The notes beneath the pieces are model-generated. The model had not been told where the DNA came from. It made no database searches and saw only the letters and a list, made by a program, of their open reading frames with translations. The position numbers were made by a program, and so were the translations under genes. 64,000 bases of DNA from CAWCBH01 sp963793785 (GTDB taxonomy: Bacteria; Actinomycetota; Thermoleophilia; Solirubrobacterales; 70-9), in assembly GCA_963793785.1 (NCBI GenBank), contig CAWCBH010000003.1, forward strand, positions 620,001 through 684,000, in the 5' to 3' direction. The first letter of the stretch is position 1; every line of letters begins with the position of its first letter. Positions 33,171-41,101 of the stretch are shown here, piece after piece.

Positions 33171-33641
33171 TTGAGCCCTCCCGACGAGGGCCGCCGCTGG
33201 GGACGTTGGGCGGAGCGCGGCGTCGGGGTGGTGCTCGGCCTGGTGCTCGGGGTCGCGATCGTCGTCGCTTTCGTGTTCCTGGGCAGCGAGGACACGATCG
33301 ACGCGCCGCGGATCTCCGGCCTGGAGGCCGAAGGGGAGGATCGGCCGGCGACGGGGCCGGGCGCCGGCACCAGCCCCGAGCGTCCCCCGATCGCGACCGT
33401 GCGGGTCAGCGGCGGGGCTCCGCCACCGAGCGGCCCGGCCCAGCTCGAATTTCGCCGCGGCGCCAGGGCGCGTTTCAGGGTCGTCACCGACGCGCCGGTG
33501 GCGATCGAGGTGCTGGGCTACGGGATCGCCGAGACGGTCGAGTCGGCGGCCGTGATCTCGTTTCGGGCCTCCCGGCCCGGGCAGTTCCCGGTCGTGGTCT
33601 CGGGCTCCAACATCGGCATCGCGACGCTGGAGGTCCAATGA
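33171..33641 (+). CDS. Single-pass membrane protein with cupredoxin-like C-terminus, unknown
   Basis: From TTG 33171 the 156-residue protein has one membrane helix (GVGVVLGLVLGVAIVVAFVFLG, about residues 16-37), a Pro/Gly-rich linker and an outward beta domain, FRRGARARFRVVTDAPVAIEVLGYGIAETVESAAVISFRASRPGQFPVVVSGS, that resembles cupredoxin-type or plastocyanin-like folds but lacks obvious copper ligands. It overlaps the next small gene by 4 bp (ATGA). Function unknown. Confidence 0.6.
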   Translation: MSPPDEGRRWGRWAERGVGVVLGLVLGVAIVVAFVFLGSEDTIDAPRISGLEAEGEDRPATGPGAGTSPERPPIATVRVSGGAPPPSGPAQLEFRRGARARFRVVTDAPVAIEVLGYGIAETVESAAVISFRASRPGQFPVVVSGSNIGIATLEVQ

Positions 33642-33778
33642 CCGATCCGCTTCCGATCGCTCACGCCGGCCACTACCTGTGGACCCTCTACATACCGCCG
33701 GTGCTGATCGTCGTCTTCGCGATCGGCAGGTCGATGCTCCTCCAGCGTCGCGAGGAGCGCGAGGAGAAGGAGAACTAG
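33638..33778 (+). CDS. 46-residue small membrane protein
   Basis: ATG 33638 overlaps the upstream stop. The peptide has PIAHAGHYLWTLYIPPVLIV as a membrane segment with a His-containing outer edge and a highly charged tail (RREEREEKEN). It is too short for usual gene finders but shows clear coupling to the preceding membrane protein; the two may form a complex. It converges on sufD (4-bp overlap). Confidence 0.6.
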   Translation: MTDPLPIAHAGHYLWTLYIPPVLIVVFAIGRSMLLQRREEREEKEN

Positions 33779-34941
33779 AGGATCTCGGCCAGGCGACGCT
33801 CGAGGGCGTCGGCCACCTGCTCGCGGACGGGCCCCTCGGCGAGCCGCTCGACCAGCGATTGCAGAAAGCCCTCGACGACAAGGCCCCTGGCGACGTCGTC
33901 GCCGAGACCGCGCGAGGTGAGGTAGAAGAGCTGCTCGCGGTCGATCTGGGCGACTGCGGCAGCGTGGGTGCAGCGGACGTCGTTGGCCTCGATCTCGAGC
34001 CCGGGGATCGCGTCGGCGTGGGCCGCCGGCGAGAGCAGCAGGTTGCGGCTCTCCTGGAAGGCGTCGGTCTGCTGGGCGCCTCGATCGACCTTGATCATCC
34101 CCCGCCAGACCGCGGTTGCGCGATCGGCGAGGACGCCCCGGAACGCGAGGTCGGAGACCGTGTTCGGGGCGGCGTGCTCCTGCGTCGTGTCGTAGTCGAG
34201 GTGCTGGCTTCCGCCACCGGCATAGCCGCCGGTCACCCTCGCCTCCGAGCCGGCCCCGGCGAGGTTGGTCTCCATCCGCACCTTGCCGCGACCGGACCCG
34301 AATCCGAGCGCGGTCCAGTCCAGTGACCCGTCGCGCTCGACCTGGGCGCGCTGGGTGGCGAAGATCCAGGAGCTCTCGGAGACGTCCTGCAGGCTCACGT
34401 AGCGAAGCCGCGCCGCCGGGCCCACCGCCAGCTCGACGACCGAGTTCAGCAGCGCGTCGGTGCCGTCGCCGGCCGAGGTGTAGTGCTCCCAGACCTCGGC
34501 CTCGGCGCCCTCCTCGAGCACCACCAGGGTGCGCCAATTGACCGCGACCCCGTCCTCGTCGAGCGGCACCTCGACGCGGATCGGCTCTTGAACCCGGACC
34601 CCCGCCGGCACCAAGACCAGCACCCCGTCGCGCCAGCCGGCGTCGTTGCGGGCGACGAACGGATCCTCGATCGAGACCAGCGAGCCGAGGCGCTCCGACA
34701 GCAGCCCGTCGTGGGAGGCGATCGCATCGGCCAGCGAGATCACGACTGCGTCGTCGGCGCCGTCGGCGTCGACCGTCACCTCGGCGTCGCCGTTGGCGTA
34801 GCCGTCGATCTCCAGCCCCGTCAGGTCGGTGAACTCCCAGCCCTTGACCTTCTGGTCGGGGAGAGGCAGCTCCTGCGCCAAAGAGGCGCCTTGCCGGCGC
34901 CTCTTCGAAAGCCAACCGGGTTCGGTCGCAACCTCAGCCAA
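33775..34941 (-). CDS. sufD: Fe-S assembly scaffold subunit SufD
   Basis: The 388-residue SufD forms the SufBC2D complex. The C-terminal beta-helix carries DAIPGLEIEANDVRCTHAAAVAQIDREQLFYLTSRGL, the conserved SufB/SufD ending with the functional His in CTHAA. QELPLPDQKVKGWEFTDL is a typical SufD N-terminus. Start ATG 34941 overlaps the sufB stop (34934) by 8 bp. It ends the suf operon. Confidence 0.93.
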   Translation of the reverse strand: MAEVATEPGWLSKRRRQGASLAQELPLPDQKVKGWEFTDLTGLEIDGYANGDAEVTVDADGADDAVVISLADAIASHDGLLSERLGSLVSIEDPFVARNDAGWRDGVLVLVPAGVRVQEPIRVEVPLDEDGVAVNWRTLVVLEEGAEAEVWEHYTSAGDGTDALLNSVVELAVGPAARLRYVSLQDVSESSWIFATQRAQVERDGSLDWTALGFGSGRGKVRMETNLAGAGSEARVTGGYAGGGSQHLDYDTTQEHAAPNTVSDLAFRGVLADRATAVWRGMIKVDRGAQQTDAFQESRNLLLSPAAHADAIPGLEIEANDVRCTHAAAVAQIDREQLFYLTSRGLGDDVARGLVVEGFLQSLVERLAEGPVREQVADALERRLAEIL

Positions 34942-36367
34942 TGCTGCCTTCCATCTGCAGCTCGATCAGCCGGTTCAGCTCCACCGCGTACTCCATCGGC
35001 AATTCCTTGACCACCGGCTCGATGAAGCCGTTGACGATCATCTTCGACGCTTCCTCCTCGTCGAGGCCGCGGCTCTGCAGGTAGAAGAGCTGCTCCTCGC
35101 CGACCTTGGAGACCGAGGCCTCGTGGCCGATGTCGGCGTCGTTCTCGTCGATGCGGATCGTCGGGTAGGTGTCCGAGCGGGAGTCCTCGTCGAGGAGCAG
35201 CGCATCGCAGACGACCTTCGAACGCGCCTCCTTGGCGCCCTTGGCGACCTCGAGCAGGCCGCGGTAGGTGGAACGGCCGCCGTCCTTGGAGATCGACTTG
35301 GCGAAGATCGAGGAGGTTGTCTTCGGAGCTGCGTGGATGATCTTCGCGCCCGCGTCCTGGTGCTGCCCGTTGCCGGCGAATGCGATCGAGAGCACCTCTC
35401 CGTGCGCCTCGCGGCCGAGCAGGTAGATCGACGGGTACTTCATGGTCAGCTTCGAGCCGAGGTTGCAGTCGACCCACTCCATCGTCGCGTTCTCCTGTGC
35501 GATGGCCCGCTTGGTGACCAGGTTGTAGACGTTCTGGGACCAGTTCTGGACGGTCGTGTAGCGGACCCGCGAGCTCGGCTTGGCGATGATCTCGACGACC
35601 GCGGAGTGCAGCGAGTCGGTCGAGTAGACCGGCGCTGTGCAGCCCTCGATGTAGTGAACGTCGGAGCCCTCCTCGGCGATGATCAGCGTGCGCTCGAACT
35701 GGCCCATGTTCTCGGTGTTGATCCGGAAGTAGGCCTGCAGCGGCATCTCCACCTTGACGCCCTTGGGGACGTAGACAAACGACCCACCCGACCAGACGGC
35801 CGAGTTGAGCGCCGCCAGCTTGTTGTCGTTGGGCGGGATCACGGTCGCCCAGTACTCGCGGACGAGGTCCTCGTGCTCGCGCAGCGCCGTGTCCATGTCG
35901 GTGAAGATCACGCCCTGGGCCTCGAGCTTCTCGTTGACCTGGTGGTAGACGACCTCGGACTCGTACTGGGCGCCGACGCCGGAAAGGAACTTGCGCTCCG
36001 CCTCGGGAATCCCCAACCGGTCGAAGGTGTTCTTGATGTCCTCGGGCACATCGTCCCAGTTGGCGCTGTTCCGATCGGAGGCGCGGACGAAGTAGTGGAT
36101 GTCGTCCCAGTCGATCTGGGCGAGGTTGCCGCCCCAGGCGGGGGTCGGGCGGGAGAGGAAGTGGTCGAGCGCCTTGAGCCGGAAGTCGCGCATCCACTGC
36201 GGCTCTTGCTTGTACTCCGAGATCGACTCGACGACCTCGCGCGAGAGGCCCTTCGGCGCCTTGTAGGCGTAGCCGGTCTCCGGATCGCTGAAGCCGAACT
36301 TCTCCTTGTAGTCGGCGTTGATGTCCTGCAGATTGCGCTGTTCCTCAAGGACTTCGGGCGTTGCCAT
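34934..36367 (-). CDS. sufB: Fe-S assembly scaffold subunit SufB
   Basis: The 477-residue protein is the scaffold that holds the nascent cluster. It has YAYKAPKGLSREVVESIS, VYVPKGVKVEMPLQAYFRIN, HYIEGCTAP with the acceptor Cys, and EASVSKVGEEQLFYLQSRGLDEEEA at the end. ATG 36367 is 5 bp after the Rieske ferredoxin stop. The frame is open upstream but only across that gene. In this operon sufB and sufD come last, separated from sufC. Confidence 0.96.
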   Translation of the reverse strand: MATPEVLEEQRNLQDINADYKEKFGFSDPETGYAYKAPKGLSREVVESISEYKQEPQWMRDFRLKALDHFLSRPTPAWGGNLAQIDWDDIHYFVRASDRNSANWDDVPEDIKNTFDRLGIPEAERKFLSGVGAQYESEVVYHQVNEKLEAQGVIFTDMDTALREHEDLVREYWATVIPPNDNKLAALNSAVWSGGSFVYVPKGVKVEMPLQAYFRINTENMGQFERTLIIAEEGSDVHYIEGCTAPVYSTDSLHSAVVEIIAKPSSRVRYTTVQNWSQNVYNLVTKRAIAQENATMEWVDCNLGSKLTMKYPSIYLLGREAHGEVLSIAFAGNGQHQDAGAKIIHAAPKTTSSIFAKSISKDGGRSTYRGLLEVAKGAKEARSKVVCDALLLDEDSRSDTYPTIRIDENDADIGHEASVSKVGEEQLFYLQSRGLDEEEASKMIVNGFIEPVVKELPMEYAVELNRLIELQMEGSIG

Positions 36368-36371
36368 CAGG

Positions 36372-36722
36372 TCAGTCGACCTCCAGGAGGACGTCTCCAT
36401 CCTCGATTGAAACCGGGAACGTCTGCACCGGAGCATAGGCGGGGAGCGTCTTCGGCCTGCCGCTGGCGAGGTCGAAGAGCGAGCCGTGCCGCGGGCACTC
36501 GACAGTGCACTCGTCGGCGTCGAACTCACCCTCGGCCAGCGGGCCATCGTCGTGCGAGCAGCGGTCCTCGATCGCGTAGAGGGCGCCGTCGCAGTTGAAG
36601 ACGCCGATCTTGCGCCCGCCGGACTCGACCAGGCGCGTCTCTCCCGGCCCCAGCTCGGCGGCGGGGCAGACGGTCAGCTTGTCGCTCAATGCCTCGATCT
36701 CTCCGGTTGTGTGAGTCGTCAC
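36372..36722 (-). CDS. Rieske [2Fe-2S] ferredoxin in the suf operon
   Basis: The 116-residue protein has the Rieske motif CSHDDG (C55, H57) and CPRHG (C76, H79), the two Cys and two His that bind a [2Fe-2S] cluster, in the arrangement of non-heme dioxygenase ferredoxins. It lies between sufU and sufB, so it may donate electrons to cluster assembly or be a client; this is inference. GTG 36722 starts 4 nt after a TAGGTT box inside a putative operator shared with the rrf2 promoter. Confidence 0.9.
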   Translation of the reverse strand: MTTHTTGEIEALSDKLTVCPAAELGPGETRLVESGGRKIGVFNCDGALYAIEDRCSHDDGPLAEGEFDADECTVECPRHGSLFDLASGRPKTLPAYAPVQTFPVSIEDGDVLLEVD

Positions 36723-36724
36723 GT

Positions 36725-36745
36725 AAAACCTAGCTATCCAGTCGG
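36725..36745 (-). promoter_or_regulatory. Putative Rrf2 operator before the Rieske ferredoxin-sufBD genes
   Basis: Read on the - strand, this 21-bp site follows the pattern CCGACTNNNTAGNTAGGNTTT and matches the site upstream of rrf2 (39797-39817) at 16 of 21 positions. It includes TAGGTT, the likely -10. This would give sufBD its own Rrf2-controlled promoter. Confidence 0.55.
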
Positions 36746-36776
36746 ATTTTAGCGGCAGCGCCAGACCGGCAAGCGT

Positions 36777-36820
36777 GAACGTCCCGCAGTACCCCCGATA
36801 GCGACTAGTCCGGGACGTTC
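36777..36820. repeat. 10-bp inverted repeat with 24-nt loop after sufU
   Basis: GAACGTCCCG (36777-36786) is complementary to 36811-36820. It lies between the end of sufU and the ferredoxin promoter and may end the sufCSU transcript. The loop has CCCGATAGCGAC, like the loop of the palindrome at 42138-42189, which also is 24 nt long. Confidence 0.65.
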
Positions 36821-36824
36821 GCCG

Positions 36825-37250
36825 CTAGACGACGCTCGCCTGGGACGGGTCGCCGCGCTCGCCCTCGTCCTCCCAGTCGGCGGGCTCGCCGAGACTGGCG
36901 CTCTTGATCACCTTCAACCCGAGCAGCGCGCACTTCATCCGCGTTGCCGAGATGTCGATCCCGAGCAGCTCGAGGACGTACTCCTTCGGCAGCCGCAGCA
37001 GCTCCTCGCGGGTCTTTCCCGCCAGCTCGTCGGTCAGCAGCGACGTGGCGGCGGTCGAGATCGCGCAGCCTTTGCCGTCGAAGGCGATCTCGTCGACGCG
37101 ACCCTCCTCCGAGAGCCGAATCGTGACGTGCTGCTCGTCGCCGCAGAACGGGTTCGTGTCCTCGAACTCGAGGTCGGGCTCAGGGAGGCGCCCGAAGTTG
37201 TGCGGCCGCTTGTAGTGCTCGAGAATCTGCTCGCGGTAGAGCTCGTCCAT
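36825..37250 (-). CDS. sufU: SufU, zinc-dependent sulfurtransferase partner of SufS
   Basis: The 141-residue NifU-like protein has C36 (NPFCGDEQ, with the SufU-specific Asp), C62 (GKGCAIS) and C107 (RMKCALLG), the zinc/sulfur-accepting set. It takes sulfur from SufS. Its ATG overlaps the sufS stop (shared base 37250), showing coupling. The longer open frame upstream is antisense/out of frame with sufS and not real. Confidence 0.94.
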   Translation of the reverse strand: MDELYREQILEHYKRPHNFGRLPEPDLEFEDTNPFCGDEQHVTIRLSEEGRVDEIAFDGKGCAISTAATSLLTDELAGKTREELLRLPKEYVLELLGIDISATRMKCALLGLKVIKSASLGEPADWEDEGERGDPSQASVV

Positions 37251-38515
37251 CAGAGCTCGAACACGCGCCGGGCGTCGAGCAGCCCGTCGACCAGGCGGTC
37301 GATCTCCTCCGCCGTCGTGTAGACGCCGAAGCTGGCCCGCGCCGTGGCCGCAACTCCGAGCCGCTCCATCAGCGGCTGCGCGCAGTGATGACCGGCCCGT
37401 ACCGCGACGCCGTGGCGGTCGAGGATCTCGGCCACATCGTGCGCGTGGACGCCCTCGAGCTCGAATGAGACCGGACCGAGACGCTCGGCGGAGCGCGGTG
37501 GCCCGAAGACGCGAAGCCCCTCGACCTCGCCGAGCCGCTGCAGGGCGTGGTCGGTGATCTCGTGCTCGTGCGCGGCCGCTGCCTCCATGCCAAGGGCGTC
37601 TAGCCAGCGCAGCGCCGCCGCCATCCCGATCGCCTGCGTGATCGCCGGCGTTCCGGCCTCGAAGCGGGCGGGAGGGTCGGCATATGTCGTCCCGGTTCGG
37701 GTGACCTTGCGGATCATCGACCCGCCGCCGAGGAAGGGCGGCATCTCCCGCAGCAGCTCCGGGCGCGCCCACAGCGCCCCGATGCCGGTCGGGCCGTAGA
37801 GCTTGTGGCCGGTGAAAGCGTAGAAGTCGACCCCGAACGCGGCGACGTCGAGCGGCAGCTTCGGCGCCGCCTGGGCGCCGTCGGCTAGCACCAGCGCCCC
37901 GACGTCGTGGGCGAGGCGGCAGATCTCCGCCAGCGGGTTTTCGGTCCCGAGCACATTGGAGACGTGCGCAACCGCGACGATCTTCGGCCCGCGGGCGAGC
38001 AGGTTCGCGAAGGCCTCCATCTCGAGCGTGCCGTCGTCGGTGACCGGCGCCCAGTCGATCTCGGCGCCGGCCGCTTCGGCGAGCTGCTGCCAGGGGACGA
38101 TGTTGGAGTGGTGCTCCATCTCGGTCAGCAGGATGCGGTCGCCGGCGCCGATGTTGGCGGCCCCCCAGGCGCGGGCGACGAGGTTTATCGCCTCGGTCGC
38201 ATTGCGGACGAAGACGATCTCCCGCCGGTCGGCGGCGCCGACGTGATCGGCGACCGTCGCTCGGGCGCCTTCATAGGCCGCGGTCGCCTCGGCCGAGAGG
38301 GTGTGCGAGCCGCGGTGGACGTTGGAGTGATGGCGGCGCTCGTAGCGGTCGACCGCCTGGATCGATGCCAGCACCCTCTGGGCGCTGGCGCCGCTGTCCA
38401 GGTACGCGACCGGCTTGCCGTTTACCTCCCGCTCGAGCGCCGGGAAGGCGGCACGGATCCGCTCGAGGTCGTAGCCGGTCGCTGTGCTTGCCGCTGTCGT
38501 GGCAGCCGGCTCCAT
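37250..38515 (-). CDS. sufS: Cysteine desulfurase SufS
   Basis: The 421-residue PLP enzyme removes sulfur from cysteine. It has RIRAAFPALEREVNGKPVAYLDSGASAQ, the PLP Lys in YAFTGHKLYGPTGIG at about residue 235, and the catalytic Cys in GHHCAQPLMERLG near 377. It is a group II desulfurase, as expected with SufU. It lies 13 bp after sufC and is coupled to sufU. Besides Fe-S clusters it could supply sulfur for FdhD and the MoeB-like protein. Confidence 0.96.
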   Translation of the reverse strand: MEPAATTAASTATGYDLERIRAAFPALEREVNGKPVAYLDSGASAQRVLASIQAVDRYERRHHSNVHRGSHTLSAEATAAYEGARATVADHVGAADRREIVFVRNATEAINLVARAWGAANIGAGDRILLTEMEHHSNIVPWQQLAEAAGAEIDWAPVTDDGTLEMEAFANLLARGPKIVAVAHVSNVLGTENPLAEICRLAHDVGALVLADGAQAAPKLPLDVAAFGVDFYAFTGHKLYGPTGIGALWARPELLREMPPFLGGGSMIRKVTRTGTTYADPPARFEAGTPAITQAIGMAAALRWLDALGMEAAAAHEHEITDHALQRLGEVEGLRVFGPPRSAERLGPVSFELEGVHAHDVAEILDRHGVAVRAGHHCAQPLMERLGVAATARASFGVYTTAEEIDRLVDGLLDARRVFEL

Positions 38516-38528
38516 CTCGACTCGGCCG

Positions 38529-39290
38529 CTAGGCCGCGGCCACTTCCTCCTTGATCCAGCCGTAGCCGCGCTCCTCGAGCTGCTCGACGAGCTCCGGTCC
38601 GCCCTCCTTGACGATCCGCCCCTCGTGCATCACGTGCACGAAGTCAGGCTCGACCAGATGCAGGATCCGCTGGTAGTGGGTGATGATCAAGACGCCCATC
38701 TCCGGCCCCGCAAAGCGGTTCACCCCCTCGGCGACTGTGCGCAGCGCGTCGATGTCGAGCCCGGAGTCGGTCTCGTCGAGGACGGCGATCTCGGGCTGCA
38801 GCAGCGCCAGCTGCAGGATCTCCATCCGCTTCTTCTCACCGCCCGAGAATCCCTCGTTGAGATAGCGGCTGGAGAAGTCCTTCGGGATGTTGACCAGTTC
38901 CATCGCCTCCTGGGCCTCGCGGGCGAAGTCCTTGATCTTGATCGGCTGCTCGCCCCGGGCCTCGCGGTGGGCGTTGAGGATCATCCGCAGGTACTTGCTG
39001 ACGGTGACGCCGGGGATTGCGACCGGGTACTGGAAGGCCATGAAGAGCCCGGCGCGGGATCGTTCGTCGGGGTCGGCTTCGGTGATCTCGGAGCCCTTGA
39101 AGCTGATAGTGCCCTCGCTCACCTCCAGCGCCGGATGTCCCATGATCGCGTTGGCAAGCGTCGACTTGCCGGATCCGTTCGGGCCCATCAGCGCGTGGAT
39201 CTTGCCCTTCTCGACGTCGAGGTCGAGGCCCTTGAGGATCTGCTTGTCCTCGGCGCTCACATGCAGATTCCTTATCTCCAGCTCGGCCAT
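38529..39290 (-). CDS. sufC: SufC ATPase
   Basis: The 253-residue ABC-type ATPase drives SufBD conformational change. Walker A is GPNGSGKST, the signature FSGGEKKRME, Walker B AVLDETDSGLDIDAL, and the C-terminus VKEGGPELVEQLEERGYGWI is SufC-specific. ATG 39290 lies inside the end of rrf2 (overlap 39272-39290). Unusually sufC precedes sufS, U, B and D here. Confidence 0.96.
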   Translation of the reverse strand: MAELEIRNLHVSAEDKQILKGLDLDVEKGKIHALMGPNGSGKSTLANAIMGHPALEVSEGTISFKGSEITEADPDERSRAGLFMAFQYPVAIPGVTVSKYLRMILNAHREARGEQPIKIKDFAREAQEAMELVNIPKDFSSRYLNEGFSGGEKKRMEILQLALLQPEIAVLDETDSGLDIDALRTVAEGVNRFAGPEMGVLIITHYQRILHLVEPDFVHVMHEGRIVKEGGPELVEQLEERGYGWIKEEVAAA

Positions 39291-39796
39291 TCGTCTCCGT
39301 TTCTGAGTTCGCGGCGCGCTAAAGCGGCGCTGCCGACTGCCTGCTTGGGGCGCGATTCGGGCCCCGCGAAATCGACCAGCTCGGCCAGCGTCGTGCCGGC
39401 GAGGGCCCTCGTCACCCCACCCTGGACCCGGGTCCAGAGCAGCTTCGTCGCGCAGGCGCGGTCGCCGTCGGTCTCGTGCGAGCAGAGCACCTTGCCCTCC
39501 GGCGTCTCGTGGAAGCACTCCATCGGGGCGATCTGGCCCTCCAGCGCCTCGACGACGACGTCCATCGTGATCTCAGCCGCCGGGCGGGCCAGGCGATAGC
39601 CGCCGTGGGCGCCGCGGGTCGAGGTCACCAGGCCGGCGTTTCGCAGCTTCGCCACCAGGTGCTCGAGGTAGGAGAGCGGCAGCCGCTCCGCTTCTGCGAC
39701 GGTGCTGAGCGAGACCGGCTCCGAGCCCGGCTGGCGGCCCAGCTCGACCATCAGGCGCACCCCGTACTCGGCTTTGGTCGAGAACAGCATCGCCAC
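39272..39796 (-). CDS. Rrf2-family Fe-S-type regulator of the suf operon
   Basis: The 172-174-residue protein starts MLFSTKAEYGVRLMVELGRQ, the Rrf2 winged helix, with recognition region LSYLEHLVAKLRNAGLVTSTRGAHGGYRLA. Three Cys, at about 94, 105 and 115, in MECF, VLCSHE and RACATK match the Fe-S ligands of IscR/RsrR-type sensors. It should repress the suf genes when clusters are sufficient. GTG 39796 gives the longest frame, but ATG 39790 is preferred since a TAGGAT box ends 8 nt before it. Confidence 0.88.
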   Translation of the reverse strand: MAMLFSTKAEYGVRLMVELGRQPGSEPVSLSTVAEAERLPLSYLEHLVAKLRNAGLVTSTRGAHGGYRLARPAAEITMDVVVEALEGQIAPMECFHETPEGKVLCSHETDGDRACATKLLWTRVQGGVTRALAGTTLAELVDFAGPESRPKQAVGSAALARRELRNGDEWPSWR

Positions 39797-39817
39797 AAAT
39801 CCTACCTAAGTAGTCGG
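39797..39817 (-). promoter_or_regulatory. Putative Rrf2 operator/promoter upstream of rrf2-suf
   Basis: On the - strand the site reads CCGACTACTTAGGTAGG followed by ATTT; its TAGGAT (39799-39804) is the likely -10 for a leaderless rrf2. It matches the site at 36725-36745 at 16 of 21 positions, suggesting autoregulation and control of both suf transcripts. Confidence 0.6.
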
Positions 39818-40472
39818 TTATGCCTCGGGCAGGCGCATTTCCTCGGTCGGACGGCGCCTGATCGCCTGCCGGAAGACCCGCCAGGGGTTGACCGCGAGGG
39901 CCTCGCGAGCGACCGTGCTCAGCACCCGGCCCAGCGAGCTTTCCGACAGCTGCCGGCCGGGCTCGGGGAGCTCGATCAGCATCTCCGTGTGGCCGGAGCT
40001 GCTGCGGCGGGTGTGCGAGCCGCCTGGCGCCAGGTTCCGAAACAGGCCCAGGGCTTCTTCGTTGTCGCTCATCACCAGGGCGACGAAGTGGTCGATGCCC
40101 GCGTCGCGCGCCCGCACGAGCAACCGTTCCAGCAATGCCGATGCCACTCCCCGGCCCTGCCACGGGTCCCCGACGACCACCGCCACTTCGGCCTCGCTCG
40201 GGTCCTCGGAGCGGACGTAGCGGGCAACGCCGACTATCGAGCGGTCGGCGGGGTCGACTGCGACCAAAGCCTCGTGATCGCTGTGATCGACCTCGGTCAG
40301 GTAGCGCAGGTCCTGGTCGCTGAGTCTCTCCAAGGGGGCGAAGAAACGCCGGTAGCGGGACTCCGGGCTGAGCCGGTCAAACGCCTCGCGCGAGCAGGCG
40401 CTTGTCGTCGGAGACGATCGGCCGCACGCCAATTTCGTGGCCGTCGGCCAGGGTGACGCTTTCGCCGTTCAC
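39818..40472 (-). CDS. GNAT N-acetyltransferase, one frameshift
   Basis: Translation from GTG 40472 gives VNGESVTLADGHEIGVRPIV and ends at a stop near 40385; the other frame continues SREAFDRLSPESRYRRFFAPLERLSDQDLRYLTEVDHSDHEALVA, then the GNAT core VAVVVGDPWQGRGVASALLERLLVRARDAGI, with the acetyl-CoA loop QGRGVA, to the end at 39818. Length is a multiple of three plus one, so one extra base near 40390 explains it. Start overlaps the response-regulator stop (GTGA). These acyltransferase domains resemble Pat-type protein acetyltransferases. Substrate unknown. Confidence 0.75.
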
Positions 40473-41099
40473 GGTTCAATAAGCCCGCGCCTGATCGCGT
40501 AGCGGACAAGCTCGACCCGGTCGCGCATGCCGAGCTTTCGCATCGCGTTGGCACGATGGTTCTCGACGGTCTTCTCGGACAGGTGCAGGATCTCGGCGAT
40601 CTGCCGGGTCGTGTGGGCCTCCGCAACCAGCTTCACGATCTCCTCCTCACGCGGGGTCAGGTCCTCCTGGGTGTCCGATCCACGCTCGAGAACGTCCTTG
40701 ATCAGCGCCCGCTGCGCCTCCGGGGTGAGGAACGGCTCGCCCCGCTCGACGGCCCGGATCGCCGCCAGCAGATCGGTATCGGCCTGGGTCTTCAGCACGT
40801 ACCCCGACGCACCCGCCTTCAGAGCCTCGAACAGGTAGCGCTCGTCGTCGTGCATCGAGAGGATCAGCACCGCGACCTCCGGTGCCTGCTGCTTGATCTC
40901 GCGCGTGACCTGAAGACCGGTCAGCTTCGGCATCTTCACGTCGAGGATCGCCAGGTCGGGTCGCTCGCGGACGGCGAGCTCGCGCGCCTGCGGCGCCGTC
41001 GGCCGCCTCGGCGACCACCTCGATGTCGGGCTGGCGCTCGAGCAGGAGCCGCAGCCCGGATCGCACGATGCCGTGATCGTCGGCGATCAGGACCCTCAT
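40469..41099 (-). CDS. NarL/LuxR-type response regulator, one frameshift
   Basis: The N-terminus RVLIADDHGIVRSGLRLLLERQPDIEVVAEAADG is a receiver domain with its acidic pair; near 40990 the frame shifts by +1 and continues ARELAVRERPDLAILDVKMPKLTGLQVTREIK (phosphorylated Asp in LDVKMP), Lys in LKTQADTDLL, and a LuxR helix-turn-helix LTPREEEIVKLVAEAHTTRQIAEILHLSEKTVENHRANAMRKLG. Total length is a multiple of three plus one. It lies 2 bp after its sensor kinase and overlaps the acetyltransferase. Confidence 0.88.
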
Positions 41100-41101
41100 G
41101 G

